From assembly GCA_963595735.1 (NCBI GenBank), contig CAVBJJ010000003.1, forward strand, positions 1 through 64,000: DNA of 64,000 nt. The letters are read 5' to 3'. The position numbers were made by a program, and so were the translations under genes. Below are positions 32,265 to 43,374 of this stretch, one piece after another. The first letter of the stretch is position 1, and each line of letters opens with the position of its first letter. This DNA is from CALWOS01 sp963595735 (GTDB lineage Bacteria > Bacillota > Clostridia > Oscillospirales > Oscillospiraceae). The notes below the pieces were generated by a model. The model ran no database searches, had not been told where the DNA came from, and saw only the letters and a list, made by a program, of their open reading frames with translations.

Positions 32265-33420
32265 TGTAAAAACACTCAACAAAATTGCCCAGCCCGGTCT
32301 GGAGGTGCTGCGCACCGCAGGCGCCACGGTGGGAGACGAGGTCGCCGCGCCCAACGGCATTCTGGTGCGCAGCGCCAATATGCACGAGTACGAGTTCAAT
32401 TCCGAGCTGGTCGCCATTGCCCGTGCCGGTGCCGGTACCAACAACATTCCCATTGACCGCTGCACCGAGGAGGGCATCTGCGTGTTCAACACCCCCGGTG
32501 CCAATGCCGAGGCGGTGAAGGAGCTGTGCATCTGCGCCATCCTGATGGCTTCCCGCGATATCGTGGGCGGTGTGCAGTGGGTCAAGAGCATTGCCGGCGA
32601 GGGCGACAATGTGCCCAAGCTGGTGGAAAAAGGAAAGAGCGCCTTTGTCGGCCCCGAGATCACCGGAAAGACCCTGGGTGTTGTGGGTCTGGGCGCTGTG
32701 GGCGCCAAGATCGCCAATGCCGCTATCGGTCTGGGGATGCATGTCTATGGCTATGATCCCTTCCTGTCCGTGGACGCCGCCTGGCGTCTGTCCGGCGAGG
32801 TCAAGCACGCTCTGGATCTGGACACCATCTATAAGAACTGTGATTACATCACAATCCATGTGCCCCATATGCCCGCCACCCATCACATGATCAATGCCGA
32901 GGCCTTTTCCAAGATGAAGGACGGCGTGCGTCTGATCAATCTGGCGCGGGGCGAGCTGGTGGATGACCAGGCTGTAGCGCAGGCGCTGGAAAGCGGCAAG
33001 CTGGCGCGCTATGTGACGGATTTCCCCAATGCTGTCACGGCCAATCTGGACAATGTGATCGCGCTGCCCCATCTGGGCGCTTCCACTCCGGAGAGCGAGG
33101 AAAAGTGCGCGGTCATGGCCGCCCAGCAGCTGCTGGATTACCTGACCAACGGCAATATCCGCAACAGTGTGAATTTGCCCGCCGTGCAGTTGGATCGTGC
33201 CGGCACTGCCCGCCTGTGCGTGGTGCATAAGAATGTGCCCGGCATCATCAACAAGTGCATGGAGCTGATCTCCGCGGAGAAGCTGAATGTGGAGCACATG
33301 ATCAACAAGGCGCGGGGCGAGGTAGCCTATACCATCATCGATACCGACAAGGCACTGCCGGCGGAGCTGGCGGAGGCCATTCGGAATATGGAAGAGGTCA
33401 TGGGCGTGCGCGTGCTGTAA
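32257..33420 (+). CDS. serA: D-3-phosphoglycerate dehydrogenase
   Basis: Oxidises 3-phosphoglycerate with NAD+, the first step of serine synthesis. The 387-residue protein has the catalytic domain with RSANMHEYEF and ARAGAGTNNIP, a Rossmann domain with VGLGAVGAKIA, the Arg in NLARGELVDD, Glu near FPN, and a catalytic His in ALPHLGASTPESEE. The C-terminal 65 residues form an ACT domain (RLCVVHKNVPGIINKCMELI), suggesting feedback by serine. It is coupled to serC. No glycerate- or SerB-encoding gene follows; a terminator does. Confidence 0.97.
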   Translation: MFNVKTLNKIAQPGLEVLRTAGATVGDEVAAPNGILVRSANMHEYEFNSELVAIARAGAGTNNIPIDRCTEEGICVFNTPGANAEAVKELCICAILMASRDIVGGVQWVKSIAGEGDNVPKLVEKGKSAFVGPEITGKTLGVVGLGAVGAKIANAAIGLGMHVYGYDPFLSVDAAWRLSGEVKHALDLDTIYKNCDYITIHVPHMPATHHMINAEAFSKMKDGVRLINLARGELVDDQAVAQALESGKLARYVTDFPNAVTANLDNVIALPHLGASTPESEEKCAVMAAQQLLDYLTNGNIRNSVNLPAVQLDRAGTARLCVVHKNVPGIINKCMELISAEKLNVEHMINKARGEVAYTIIDTDKALPAELAEAIRNMEEVMGVRVL

Positions 33421-33457
33421 GCCGCCGCGATACCAAACCGAAAATAGCAAATCTTAT

Positions 33458-33489
33458 CGCCTGCGTCGTTTTGACGCAGGCGTTTTTTT
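33458..33489 (+). terminator. Intrinsic terminator of serCA
   Basis: A 10-bp GC-rich perfect stem (33458-33467 with 33473-33482) followed by seven T. Confidence 0.92.
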
Positions 33490-33566
33490 CTTTTCAAAGC
33501 GCCGGGATACTCGACTTTTCCGGACTTTTGTGCCATACTATAAGAAAAATGCAGGGAGGAAGAACT

Positions 33567-33944
33567 ATGGGCATGAACCTGTTTCTGTGTGTCTGCAATG
33601 TGCTGATCCCGGTCGTTATGATCCTGGGCGGCTGGAGCATGGCAAAGCACTGCCCCAAGACGATAAACGGCCTGTATGGCTATCGCACCCGGCGCTCCAT
33701 GGCCAATATGGACACCTGGCGCTTTGCCCACCGCTATTGCGGCGGGCTCTGGTGGAAGCTGGGCTGGATCCTGCTTGTTCCCTCCGCGCTGGTGCAGCTG
33801 CTGTTTCTGTACAGCAGTGAGACGAGCCTGGCGGTGGAGAGTGTGGTCATTTGCGTGGTGCAGCTGGTCGTTTTGCTCTGCTCCGTTGCCCGGACGGAAG
33901 CGGCGCTGAAAAAGGCGTTTTTCGCGGACGGCACGCCAAAATAA
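33567..33944 (+). CDS. SdpI-like small membrane protein
   Basis: A 125-residue protein with about three transmembrane helices (LFLCVCNVLIPVVMILGGW; GWILLVPSALVQLLFLY; VVICVVQLVVLLCSVA). Between the first and second is NGLYGYRTRRSMANMDTWRFA, the SdpI/YhfL family signature. Some relatives give immunity to the SdpC toxin in Bacillus, but most members are of unknown function, and no toxin gene adjoins it. RBS GGGAGGAAGAACT. Confidence 0.82.
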   Translation: MGMNLFLCVCNVLIPVVMILGGWSMAKHCPKTINGLYGYRTRRSMANMDTWRFAHRYCGGLWWKLGWILLVPSALVQLLFLYSSETSLAVESVVICVVQLVVLLCSVARTEAALKKAFFADGTPK

Positions 33945-33970
33945 GGGGAGATCCGACAGGGCTTTCCGAA

Positions 33971-34009
33971 AAAAATTCTCTGTATGCGCATCGCATACAG
34001 AGAATTTTT
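33971..34009. terminator. Bidirectional terminator between the SdpI-like gene and iscU
   Basis: A perfect 13-bp stem (33976-33988 with 33992-34004) has a T run on both strands, so it can stop transcription from both converging units. Confidence 0.92.
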
Positions 34010-34027
34010 GATAAACGCTATCGTGTT

Positions 34028-34468
34028 TTAGTGATGGTCGTGATCGTGACCATGGCAGGCGGCGCAGTCGCAATCGCAGCCCACGATGGGGCCGGGGTCG
34101 ATGCCCTGGCGCTTGTAGTAGTCAGCCAGCGCGGACTTGATGCCTTCCTCCGCCAGCACAGAGCAGTGCAGCTTTGCCGGGGGCAGTCCGTCCAGCGCCT
34201 CCGCCACGGCGGCATTGGTCAGCTTCAGGGCTTCCTCCACGGTTTTGCCCTTGACCATCTCGGTGGCCATGGAGCTGGTGGCGATGGCAGCGCCGCAGCC
34301 AAAGGTTTTGAACTTTACATCAGTGATCACATCGTTGTCGATCTTCATGTAGATCTTCATGATATCGCCGCACTTGGGGTTGCCCACCTGCCCGACTGCG
34401 TTGGCGTCGGTCAGCTCACCCACATTGCGAGGATTGGCAAAATGATCCATTACCTTCTCGGAATACAT
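34028..34468 (-). CDS. iscU: Fe-S cluster scaffold IscU/NifU N-type with Cys/His-rich tail
   Basis: The scaffold on which IscS-derived sulfur and iron build an Fe-S cluster. The 146-residue protein has the three ligand cysteines in NPKCGD, FGCGAAIATSS and LHCSVLAEEGIKSAL, with Asp beside the first. The last 16 residues form a CDCDCAACHGHDHDHH tail, which is not part of the normal IscU fold and looks like a metal-binding extension. RBS AAGGAGAACGATT. It follows iscS by 45 bp in a two-gene operon lacking iscR, hscA and fdx. Confidence 0.95.
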   Translation of the reverse strand: MYSEKVMDHFANPRNVGELTDANAVGQVGNPKCGDIMKIYMKIDNDVITDVKFKTFGCGAAIATSSMATEMVKGKTVEEALKLTNAAVAEALDGLPPAKLHCSVLAEEGIKSALADYYKRQGIDPGPIVGCDCDCAACHGHDHDHH

Positions 34469-34513
34469 AATCGTTCTCCTTATATCTGTAGTAAATTAGA
34501 AAACTGTGTTGTC

Positions 34514-35704
34514 TCAGGCCTTGGCTGCCTTCATCATATCCTCCCACATGGGGGACATTTCCCGCAGACGGTGGATGATCTTGGGCAGCTGCTCCAGGAT
34601 GTAGTCGATCTCCTCGTCCGTGTTGTGCTCGTTGATGGACAGGCGCAGGCTGCCGTGAGCGACCTCGTGTGTCAGGCCGATGGCCAGCAGCACATGGCTG
34701 GGATCCAAATCGCCGGAGGAGCAGGCGCTGCCGGAACTGGCGTCAATGCCAACGGCGTCCAGACTCAGCACCAGGCTTTCGCCCTCAATGCCCTCGAACA
34801 CAAAGCTGGCCGTGCCGGGCAGACGGTTGGTACGGTCGCCGGTCAGGCGGGTGTAGGGCAGCTGGAGCAGCGCGTCGATCAGGCGGTCACGCATGGCAGA
34901 GACTCGCGCCATGTTGGCGTCCAGATTCTTCACGGCCTCCGTCAGTGCCGCCGCCATGCCGCAGATCCCGGCGACATTTTCCGTGCCGGCGCGGCGGCCG
35001 CGCTCCTGTCCGCCGCCAGTGACATAGCTGGGCAGACGCAGACCCTTGCGCATGAACATGGCGCCAACGCCCTTGGGACCGCAGAACTTGTGGGCGGAAA
35101 GGCTGAGCAGATCCACGCCCAGCGCCTTGACATCCACGGGGATGTGGCCGACGGCCTGCACCGCGTCCGTGTGGAACAGGATTTTCTTCTCGTGGGCGAT
35201 GGCGGCCAGCTCGGCGATGGGCTCGATGGTGCCGATCTCGTTGTTGGCCAGCATGATGCTCACCAGCAGGGTGTCATCCGTGATCGCGGCACGCAGGGCG
35301 TCGGGGGAGACAAGACCCTTTTCATCCACGGGCAGATAGACAATGTTGTATCCATACTTGCGCAGCCGGTCGCAGGTGTGGGTGATGGCGTGGTGCTCGA
35401 TGGCGCTGGTGATGATGGTGCCGGTCTTTTTGCCCTTCAGCAGTGCCAGTTCGCAGGCGCCCCACAGCGCCCAGTTGTCGCTTTCCGTGCCGCAGCTGGT
35501 GAAGAAAATTTCTTCCGGGGCGCAGTTGAGTGCGTCCGCCATCTGCTGACGGGCAGCTTCCAGCGCGCGCTTGGCCTCGCGGCCGTCACGGTACACGCCG
35601 GAGGGATTGCCGAAGCCCTCTGCAGAAAGCCAGGGAAGCATGGCCTCTCTGGCGGTGGCAGAAACGGCAGTGGTTGCGGCATTATCTGCATTCACTCTTT
35701 TCAT
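34514..35704 (-). CDS. iscS: Cysteine desulfurase IscS/NifS
   Basis: The 396-residue PLP enzyme provides sulfur to the downstream IscU. Key blocks: NADNAATTAVS at the start, CGTESDNWALWG, HTDAVQAVGHIPVDV, the PLP lysine in SAHKFCGPKGVG, GGGQERGRRAGTEN and the catalytic cysteine loop SSGSACSSGDLDPSHVLLA. C-terminal sequence fits the clostridial NifS group. Promoter TTGTAA-17-TATAGT. It is divergent from rex. Confidence 0.96.
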   Translation of the reverse strand: MKRVNADNAATTAVSATAREAMLPWLSAEGFGNPSGVYRDGREAKRALEAARQQMADALNCAPEEIFFTSCGTESDNWALWGACELALLKGKKTGTIITSAIEHHAITHTCDRLRKYGYNIVYLPVDEKGLVSPDALRAAITDDTLLVSIMLANNEIGTIEPIAELAAIAHEKKILFHTDAVQAVGHIPVDVKALGVDLLSLSAHKFCGPKGVGAMFMRKGLRLPSYVTGGGQERGRRAGTENVAGICGMAAALTEAVKNLDANMARVSAMRDRLIDALLQLPYTRLTGDRTNRLPGTASFVFEGIEGESLVLSLDAVGIDASSGSACSSGDLDPSHVLLAIGLTHEVAHGSLRLSINEHNTDEEIDYILEQLPKIIHRLREMSPMWEDMMKAAKA

Positions 35705-35770
35705 TGGTGCATATCTCCTTACACCTCCGCGAAAAAGATCACGGAAGTTTCCTTATTATTTTGCTATGCT

Positions 35771-35799
35771 ACTATAGCACAGCTTGCGGGAATTTACAA
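35771..35799 (-). promoter_or_regulatory. iscS-iscU promoter
   Basis: On the minus strand TTGTAA (35794-35799) and TATAGT (35771-35776), 17 bp apart. It lies 12 bp from the rex -35 on the other strand, so the two divergent promoters are back to back. Confidence 0.78.
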
Positions 35800-35810
35800 C
35801 ATTCTTTTTC

Positions 35811-35839
35811 TTGAATCTTGTGAAAAAAACTGATATAGT
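35811..35839 (+). promoter_or_regulatory. rex promoter with a Rex-like half-site in the spacer
   Basis: TTGAAT (35811-35816) and TATAGT (35834-35839) with 17 bp spacing. TTGTGAA, half of the Rex palindrome, is in the spacer (35818-35824) and again at 35895-35901 near the RBS; neither has the matching TTCACAA half. Confidence 0.7.
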
Positions 35840-35916
35840 ATGGATGAAAGTGGGAATCTATAAGTTACAATAAAGTATAAACATTCCCCTACTTTTGTGA
35901 AAGGACTTGGTTTTGT

Positions 35917-36591
35917 ATGAAAAATGCCAAAATCTCTGCGAATGTGATTCGGCGTTTGCCCAGATATCTTCGGAAGCTGGATGACCTGGCTTACCACGGC
36001 ATGGAGCGCATTTCCTCCGGCGAGTTGGGAAAGCGTATGGGGCTGACCCCTTCACAAATTCGCCAGGACTTCAGCTGCTTCGGTGAATTCGGTCAGCAGG
36101 GCTACGGCTATAATATCCAAATGCTGCGGGAGGAGATCGCCTCCATCCTGGGAATGCAGAAGCATTATTCCGTGATCCTTGTGGGCACGGGAAACCTGGG
36201 GCATGCGCTGCTGCAAAATTTTGGTTTCCAGGAATGGGGCTTTTCCATGGGCGCGGGCTTTGATGTAGACCCCGAGCTGGTGGGAACGGAAATTTCCGGC
36301 GTACCCATTTTCCATGTGGATGAACTGGAAAGCTATCTCCGGGAGCACCCGGCGGATGTTGCCATTCTGGCGACCCCCCGGCGCTTTGCTCAGGATGTGG
36401 CCAAGCGGCTGGTGGAAAGCGGCATCGAGGCCATCTGGAACTTTACCAATATTGATTTGGAGATCGAAAAGGATCATGTGCTGGTGGAGGATATCCATTT
36501 TTCCGACAGCCTGCTGACCCTGAGCTATCTTTTGAAAGAGTCGCGGGACGCCAGAGAGGGCGGCGGACAGAACGGAGAAAAGCCCGAATGA
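35917..36591 (+). CDS. rex: Redox-sensing transcriptional repressor Rex
   Basis: The 224-residue protein senses the NADH/NAD+ ratio and releases fermentation and energy genes when NADH rises. N-terminal winged helix: VIRRLPRYLRKLDDL, RISSGELGKRMGLTPSQIRQDFSCFG (the recognition helix). The Rossmann domain has LVGTGNLGHALL and GFDVDPE. Domain-swap C-terminal helix present. AAGGAC lies ten bases upstream. Its stop overlaps the next start (ATGA), so the SLH protein is made from the same mRNA. Confidence 0.96.
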   Translation: MKNAKISANVIRRLPRYLRKLDDLAYHGMERISSGELGKRMGLTPSQIRQDFSCFGEFGQQGYGYNIQMLREEIASILGMQKHYSVILVGTGNLGHALLQNFGFQEWGFSMGAGFDVDPELVGTEISGVPIFHVDELESYLREHPADVAILATPRRFAQDVAKRLVESGIEAIWNFTNIDLEIEKDHVLVEDIHFSDSLLTLSYLLKESRDAREGGGQNGEKPE

Positions 36592-37586
36592 AACGGTGTC
36601 GGCGGCTTTGCGCCCTGCTGCTGATGCTGGCTTTGGCGGTCGTTGCGCCCTTTGCCCTTGCGGCGGAGGGCGGCAGCGCCGCCGACCCGCTGGTGTCCCT
36701 GGGCTATGCCAAAAACACCTATGCACCGGCTCTGCGGCAGACCCTTTCCCAAAAAACCGCGGCGCTGGCCAATGGGCAGAGAATGACCCTGTCCAAAGGC
36801 GGAACGCTGCGGCTCAACAGCGGGGCGGAGTGTACGCTGCTGTCCGGCAGTGCGGAGATCGCCGCCGGCAACGGCGTGCTGCTGGATCTCAGCCGGGGAA
36901 CGGAGCTGCAGTCCGGCAGCCTGCGGGCAAATCGCCGCTATCTGGCGGCGGAGGAAGCGGCCATCACCCTGCGGATCACCCAAAACGCGGTGTTTCTCGT
37001 TAACGGAGATGTGACCGGCAGCGGCAGCACCACCGCCGGCAGCTTTTGGGATGTTCCCGAAACGCACTGGGCCGGCAGCTATATTGCCCGCCTGTCCCAG
37101 GCGGGGCTGGTCAATGGCATGGGCGACGGCAGCTTTGCTCCGGACAGCTTCATGACCCGGGGGCAGCTTGTCACCGTGCTGGGGCGTTTGGCGAAAATCG
37201 ACACCGGGGCATATACCGCTTTGGATTTTCCGGATGTGCAGGCCGGGGACTACTATGCGCCCTATGTGGCCTGGGCAAAGGATAACGGCATTGTCAGCGG
37301 CATGGATGACGGCAAATTCCACCCCGGGGACAATGTTAGCCGGGAGCAGATCGCGGCGCTGGTGGTGCGCTTTGCCCAGCGGCAGCAGATACAGCTGAGC
37401 CAGGGCGGTATGGCGGCGCCGTTTTCCGATCATACCTCCATTGCTCAGTGGGCGCGGGACGCGGTGTATCAGGCGCGTCAGGCGGGGATCCTCAACGGAC
37501 GGGACAACGGCGCTTTTGCGCCCAAGGAAAGCGCCAGCCGCGCGGAGGTCTGCGCGGTGATCGGCCGCCTGATGGATCTGATGTAA
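36588..37586 (+). CDS. Secreted protein with three S-layer homology domains
   Basis: A 332-residue exported protein: signal peptide (LCALLLMLALAVVAPFALA, cut after AAEG or ALA), an N-terminal region of about 125 residues (GQRMTLSKGGTLRLNSGAE onward) resembling a FecR-like beta domain, and three SLH repeats from about residue 148 (SFWDVPETHWAGSYI; FPDVQAGDYYAPYVAWAKDN; PFSDHTSIAQWARDAVYQ). SLH domains bind pyruvylated wall polymers. Coupling to rex by an ATGA overlap is unusual. Followed by a terminator. Confidence 0.9.
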   Translation: MKRCRRLCALLLMLALAVVAPFALAAEGGSAADPLVSLGYAKNTYAPALRQTLSQKTAALANGQRMTLSKGGTLRLNSGAECTLLSGSAEIAAGNGVLLDLSRGTELQSGSLRANRRYLAAEEAAITLRITQNAVFLVNGDVTGSGSTTAGSFWDVPETHWAGSYIARLSQAGLVNGMGDGSFAPDSFMTRGQLVTVLGRLAKIDTGAYTALDFPDVQAGDYYAPYVAWAKDNGIVSGMDDGKFHPGDNVSREQIAALVVRFAQRQQIQLSQGGMAAPFSDHTSIAQWARDAVYQARQAGILNGRDNGAFAPKESASRAEVCAVIGRLMDLM

Positions 37587-37644
37587 AATAGTGTAAACGA
37601 AAGCAAGCGCGGATATACATTGTATTATCGTATTGCTATAGAAC

Positions 37645-37682
37645 AAAAACAGGAAGACTTTGCAAAAAGACTTCCTGTTTTT
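37645..37682 (+). terminator. Intrinsic terminator after the SLH gene
   Basis: A 12-bp stem (37645-37656 with 37671-37682) whose 3' arm ends in five T. Confidence 0.85.
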
Positions 37683-37725
37683 GAAACAAAATTATGAAAA
37701 TCAAAGCCTGAAAGGAGGCACGCCC

Positions 37726-39102
37726 ATGTCCGATACCATAGCCGCCATCGCCACAGGGATGCAGCCCACGGCCATCGGCATCGTGCGGCTTTCCGGCGCG
37801 GAAACGCTTGCCGTGGTGGAGCGGGTGTTTCAGCCCCGGGGCGGCGCGCCGCTGTCTGCCCACCCGGAGCGCAAGCTGGTGTACGGCAGCCTGTTCGGCG
37901 CGGACGGCAGCTTACTGGATCTGTGCCTGTGTACCTTCAGTCGCGGTCCCCACAGCTACACCGGCGAGGACACAGCGGAGCTGCAATGCCACGGCTCGCC
38001 CATGGTGCTGCAGCTGGCGCTGGAAAGTCTGTTTGCGGCCGGGGCAAGACAGGCAGGGCCGGGAGAGTTTACACGCCGCGCCTTTCTCAACGGGCGGCTG
38101 GACTTGACCCAGGCGGAAGCGGTGATCGACCTGATCCAGGCGGAAACGCCCGGCGCAGTGCGGAATGCCGCAGGGCAGCTGGGCGGTGCGCTCAGCCGCC
38201 GCTGTGCAGCCGTATATGACAGCTTAACGGATATTTGCGCCCATTTTCACGCGGTGCTGGATTATCCGGATGAGGATATCGAGGACTTCACCCTGACGGC
38301 CTATGCCGAAACGCTGGCGGAGGCGGAGGGAGAACTGCGCCGTCTGCTGGACAGCTACCAGCGGGGCAAGACCCTCAATCAGGGTATCCCTACGGCGATC
38401 CTCGGCCTGCCCAATGTGGGAAAAAGCTCTTTGCTCAATGCGCTTTTGGGCTATGAACGCGCCATCGTCACGGATGTGCCCGGCACCACCCGGGATACGA
38501 TCACGGCTCGGCTGAACCTGGGCGGCGTGACGCTGGAGCTGATCGACACCGCAGGTCTGCGGGAAACGGCGGACAAGGTGGAGCGCATGGGAATCCAGCG
38601 CAGCCGAGAGGCTGCTGCTGCGGCGGAGCTGAGTCTGGTGCTGCTGGACAGCAGCCGGCCGGAGGAGCTTGCAGCTGGGGTGGAGGTACTGCGCAGCGTG
38701 CAGGACTGTCCCCATGTCCTCGTGGTATGGACGAAAACAGATCTTGCCCCGCCGCCGGAACAGCGGATCCCGGCGGGACTGTGGGCGGACGGTGCGCTGG
38801 CGGTCTGCGCCAAAACCGGCGCGGGACTGGCGGAGCTTTCCGCCGCTGTGGCGGCCTTGTATCCGGCGGGGACAGCGCCGGCGCAGGGAGAGCTGTTGAC
38901 CAATGCCCGCCAGGCAGAGGCCGCGGGGCGAGCGTTGGAAGCGCTTTCCGCCGCTAAGCAGGCGATGCTGCTTGGCGTAACGCCGGACGCCGTTCTCACG
39001 GAGGTGGAGAGCGCCATGTCCGCCCTGGGCGAGCTGACTGGGCGCACTGTGCGGGAAGATGTGACCCAACGCATCTTTTCCAGATTCTGTGTGGGAAAAT
39101 AG
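37726..39102 (+). CDS. mnmE: tRNA modification GTPase MnmE
   Basis: With MnmG it makes cmnm5 on wobble U34 of tRNAs. The 458-residue protein has the N-terminal formyl-THF-binding domain (TIAAIATGMQPTAIGIVRLSG; GPGEFTRRAFLNGRLDLTQAEAV), a G domain inserted in the helical part (GLPNVGKSSLLNAL, DVPGTTRDT, DTAGLRET, TKTD) and the C-terminal FCVGK motif whose Cys is essential. AAAGGAGG is eight bases before the ATG. mnmG and jag/oxaA are not adjacent, unlike in Bacillus. Confidence 0.97.
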   Translation: MSDTIAAIATGMQPTAIGIVRLSGAETLAVVERVFQPRGGAPLSAHPERKLVYGSLFGADGSLLDLCLCTFSRGPHSYTGEDTAELQCHGSPMVLQLALESLFAAGARQAGPGEFTRRAFLNGRLDLTQAEAVIDLIQAETPGAVRNAAGQLGGALSRRCAAVYDSLTDICAHFHAVLDYPDEDIEDFTLTAYAETLAEAEGELRRLLDSYQRGKTLNQGIPTAILGLPNVGKSSLLNALLGYERAIVTDVPGTTRDTITARLNLGGVTLELIDTAGLRETADKVERMGIQRSREAAAAAELSLVLLDSSRPEELAAGVEVLRSVQDCPHVLVVWTKTDLAPPPEQRIPAGLWADGALAVCAKTGAGLAELSAAVAALYPAGTAPAQGELLTNARQAEAAGRALEALSAAKQAMLLGVTPDAVLTEVESAMSALGELTGRTVREDVTQRIFSRFCVGK

Positions 39103-39168
39103 AAAAGATGTGCAAAAAAAGCCCTGGCATATACAAAAACTTCTCCTAAAATGTATAGGTTTGGAGAA

Positions 39169-39197
39169 TTGTTATTTCCCGCCGAAAATGGTATAAT
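39169..39197 (+). promoter_or_regulatory. ppdK promoter
   Basis: TTGTTA (39169-39174) and TATAAT (39192-39197), 17 bp apart. The leader is about 140 nt and contains two small hairpins (39277-39291; TTCCCGC/GCGGGAA at 39303-39319). Confidence 0.85.
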
Positions 39198-39343
39198 TTT
39201 GCTTATGAGTGCAGCTGAAGGCAAGCGGCACGAAAAAATATCATAGTATTACTTCTAATGTTTTAATGTTTTTCGCTGCAAAATGCAGCAATACAGCATG
39301 GACTTCCCGCAGCGCGGGAACCTGCCGAGGAGGAGCGGATCGC

Positions 39344-41986
<2,643 letters not shown>

Positions 41987-42036
41987 GGCGTCTGCCAAAA
42001 CCGGATCGACCCAATCGGAAATAAAGTCGTGTATCT

Positions 42037-42073
42037 ATACGCCCCTGGTTCCGGAAACCGGGGGCGTATTTTA
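42037..42073 (+). terminator. Intrinsic terminator after ppdK
   Basis: A 9-bp stem (ATACGCCCC with GGGGCGTAT) with inner GGTT/AACC pairing and a short TTTTA tail. Confidence 0.75.
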
Positions 42074-42128
42074 CGGCATATCAACACCGGAGCCTGTCAA
42101 AAAAACAGGACGGTTCCCCGAAAGGACG

Positions 42129-42878
42129 ATGTTTTTGTATAACAAAAGAGAACTCCTGCGCCACGGTATGCGGGATGGCTTGCCCATTGGCCTGGGATAC
42201 TTTGCCGTGTCCTTTTCCCTGGGGATCACGGCGCGGAATGCGGGAATGACAGCCTTTCAGGGCTTTCTGATGAGCTTGCTTAACAATGCCTCGGCGGGAG
42301 AATATGCCGGTATTGCCGCTATGATCGCCAAGGCGGGATACCTGGAAATGGCGCTGATCATTCTGGTGGCCAATGCCCGGTATCTGCTCATGAGCTGTGC
42401 GCTGAGTCAGAAGTTTTCCCCCCAAACCCCCATGATCCACCGGCTGCTGATCGGCTTTGATGTCACAGACGAGCTGTTCGGGATCGCCGTGGCGCGCATG
42501 GGCTATCTGCCGCCGGTGTATATGTACGGCGCATTTATCACCACCATCCCGTTCTGGGCAACGGGAACGGCTCTGGGCATCGTGGCGGGAAATTTGCTGC
42601 CAGCCCTGGTGGTCAATGCCCTGAGCGTGGCGATTTACGGTATGTTCCTGGCGGTCATTATCCCGCCATGCCGGGGAGACCGCAGCCTTACGGGGCTGGT
42701 GGCGATCAGCTTTGCGTTGAGCTGGCTGGCGGAGCGCTTTGCTCATGTGCTGCATCTGTCCAGCGGATTGAAGATCATTGTGCTCACTGTGGTCATTTCC
42801 GCGGCGGCTGCGCTGCTGTTCCCCCGGGACGAAGGGGACACTACGCCGGCACTGGAGGAGGAACAGCATGGAGCATAA
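42129..42878 (+). CDS. azlC: Branched-chain amino acid exporter large subunit, AzlC family
   Basis: A membrane protein of 249 residues with about seven helices. Typical AzlC blocks: RHGMRDGLPIGLGYFAVSFSLG at the start, FQGFLMSLLNNASAGEYA, VANARYLLMSCALSQK and LIGFDVTDELFGIA. With AzlD it exports leucine, valine or analogues. The ATG at 42129 is close to AAAGGA; a TTG six bases on has better spacing, so the start may be two codons later. It overlaps azlD by 11 bp. Confidence 0.93.
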   Translation: MFLYNKRELLRHGMRDGLPIGLGYFAVSFSLGITARNAGMTAFQGFLMSLLNNASAGEYAGIAAMIAKAGYLEMALIILVANARYLLMSCALSQKFSPQTPMIHRLLIGFDVTDELFGIAVARMGYLPPVYMYGAFITTIPFWATGTALGIVAGNLLPALVVNALSVAIYGMFLAVIIPPCRGDRSLTGLVAISFALSWLAERFAHVLHLSSGLKIIVLTVVISAAAALLFPRDEGDTTPALEEEQHGA

Positions 42879-43173
42879 TATCATTCTGTACATCCTCATC
42901 ATGGCCGCTGTCAGCTATGCGGTACGTGTGCTGCCGCTGACTCTGATCCGCCGCCAGATCAAAAACCGCTTTTTGCGTTCGTTTTTGTATTACATCCCCT
43001 ATGTGACCCTGTCCGTTATGACCTTTCCGGCCATCACCCAGGTCACCCGCTCGCCATACAGCGGCGCTGCCGCATTGGCGCTGGGCATTGTGCTGGGCTG
43101 GCGCGGCTGCAAGCTGTTCACTGTGGCGGCCTCCTGCTGCGCGCTGGTGCTGGTGCTGGAGCTGGTGATCTAA
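42868..43173 (+). CDS. azlD: Branched-chain amino acid exporter small subunit, AzlD family
   Basis: A 101-residue protein with three to four helices: ILYILIMAAVSYAVRVLPL, FLYYIPYVTLSVMTFPAI and a C-terminal pair ending in CALVLVLELVI. Size and the RVLPL...IPYVTLSVMTFPAI pattern are those of AzlD, the partner of AzlC. GGAGG precedes the ATG, which lies inside the end of azlC. Confidence 0.93.
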   Translation: MEHNIILYILIMAAVSYAVRVLPLTLIRRQIKNRFLRSFLYYIPYVTLSVMTFPAITQVTRSPYSGAAALALGIVLGWRGCKLFTVAASCCALVLVLELVI

Positions 43174-43203
43174 GATCCCCTCAATGGAACAAACTAAACT
43201 GCC

Positions 43204-43241
43204 CGCCCGCTCCGTTTTGTGAAAATGGAGCGGGCGGCTTG
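43204..43241 (+). terminator. Probable terminator after azlCD
   Basis: A GC-rich stem (43204-43213 with 43227-43236) with inner A/T pairs; the T tract is poor (TTGTCT). Confidence 0.65.
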
Positions 43242-43290
43242 TCTATGCCGGGATTTTTCGAAAACCAAGCGAAAAAATCTGCGTTTTCCA

Positions 43291-43319
43291 TTGGCAAGAA
43301 TTCTGCGGCATGATATAAT
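43291..43319 (+). promoter_or_regulatory. ddl-murF promoter
   Basis: TTGGCA (43291-43296) and TATAAT (43314-43319), 17 bp apart. A small hairpin CCCGG/CCGGG (43339-43354) lies in the leader before the RBS. Confidence 0.88.
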
Positions 43320-43374
43320 AATACGATTTTGATTTTCACCCGGCGGCAGCCGGGTTTTGGGAGGCGTCCTTTTT

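Noticed and set aside
31164..32717. A 517-residue minus-strand frame across serC and serA
   Set aside because: It is a mirror of two well-supported genes and shows no domain.
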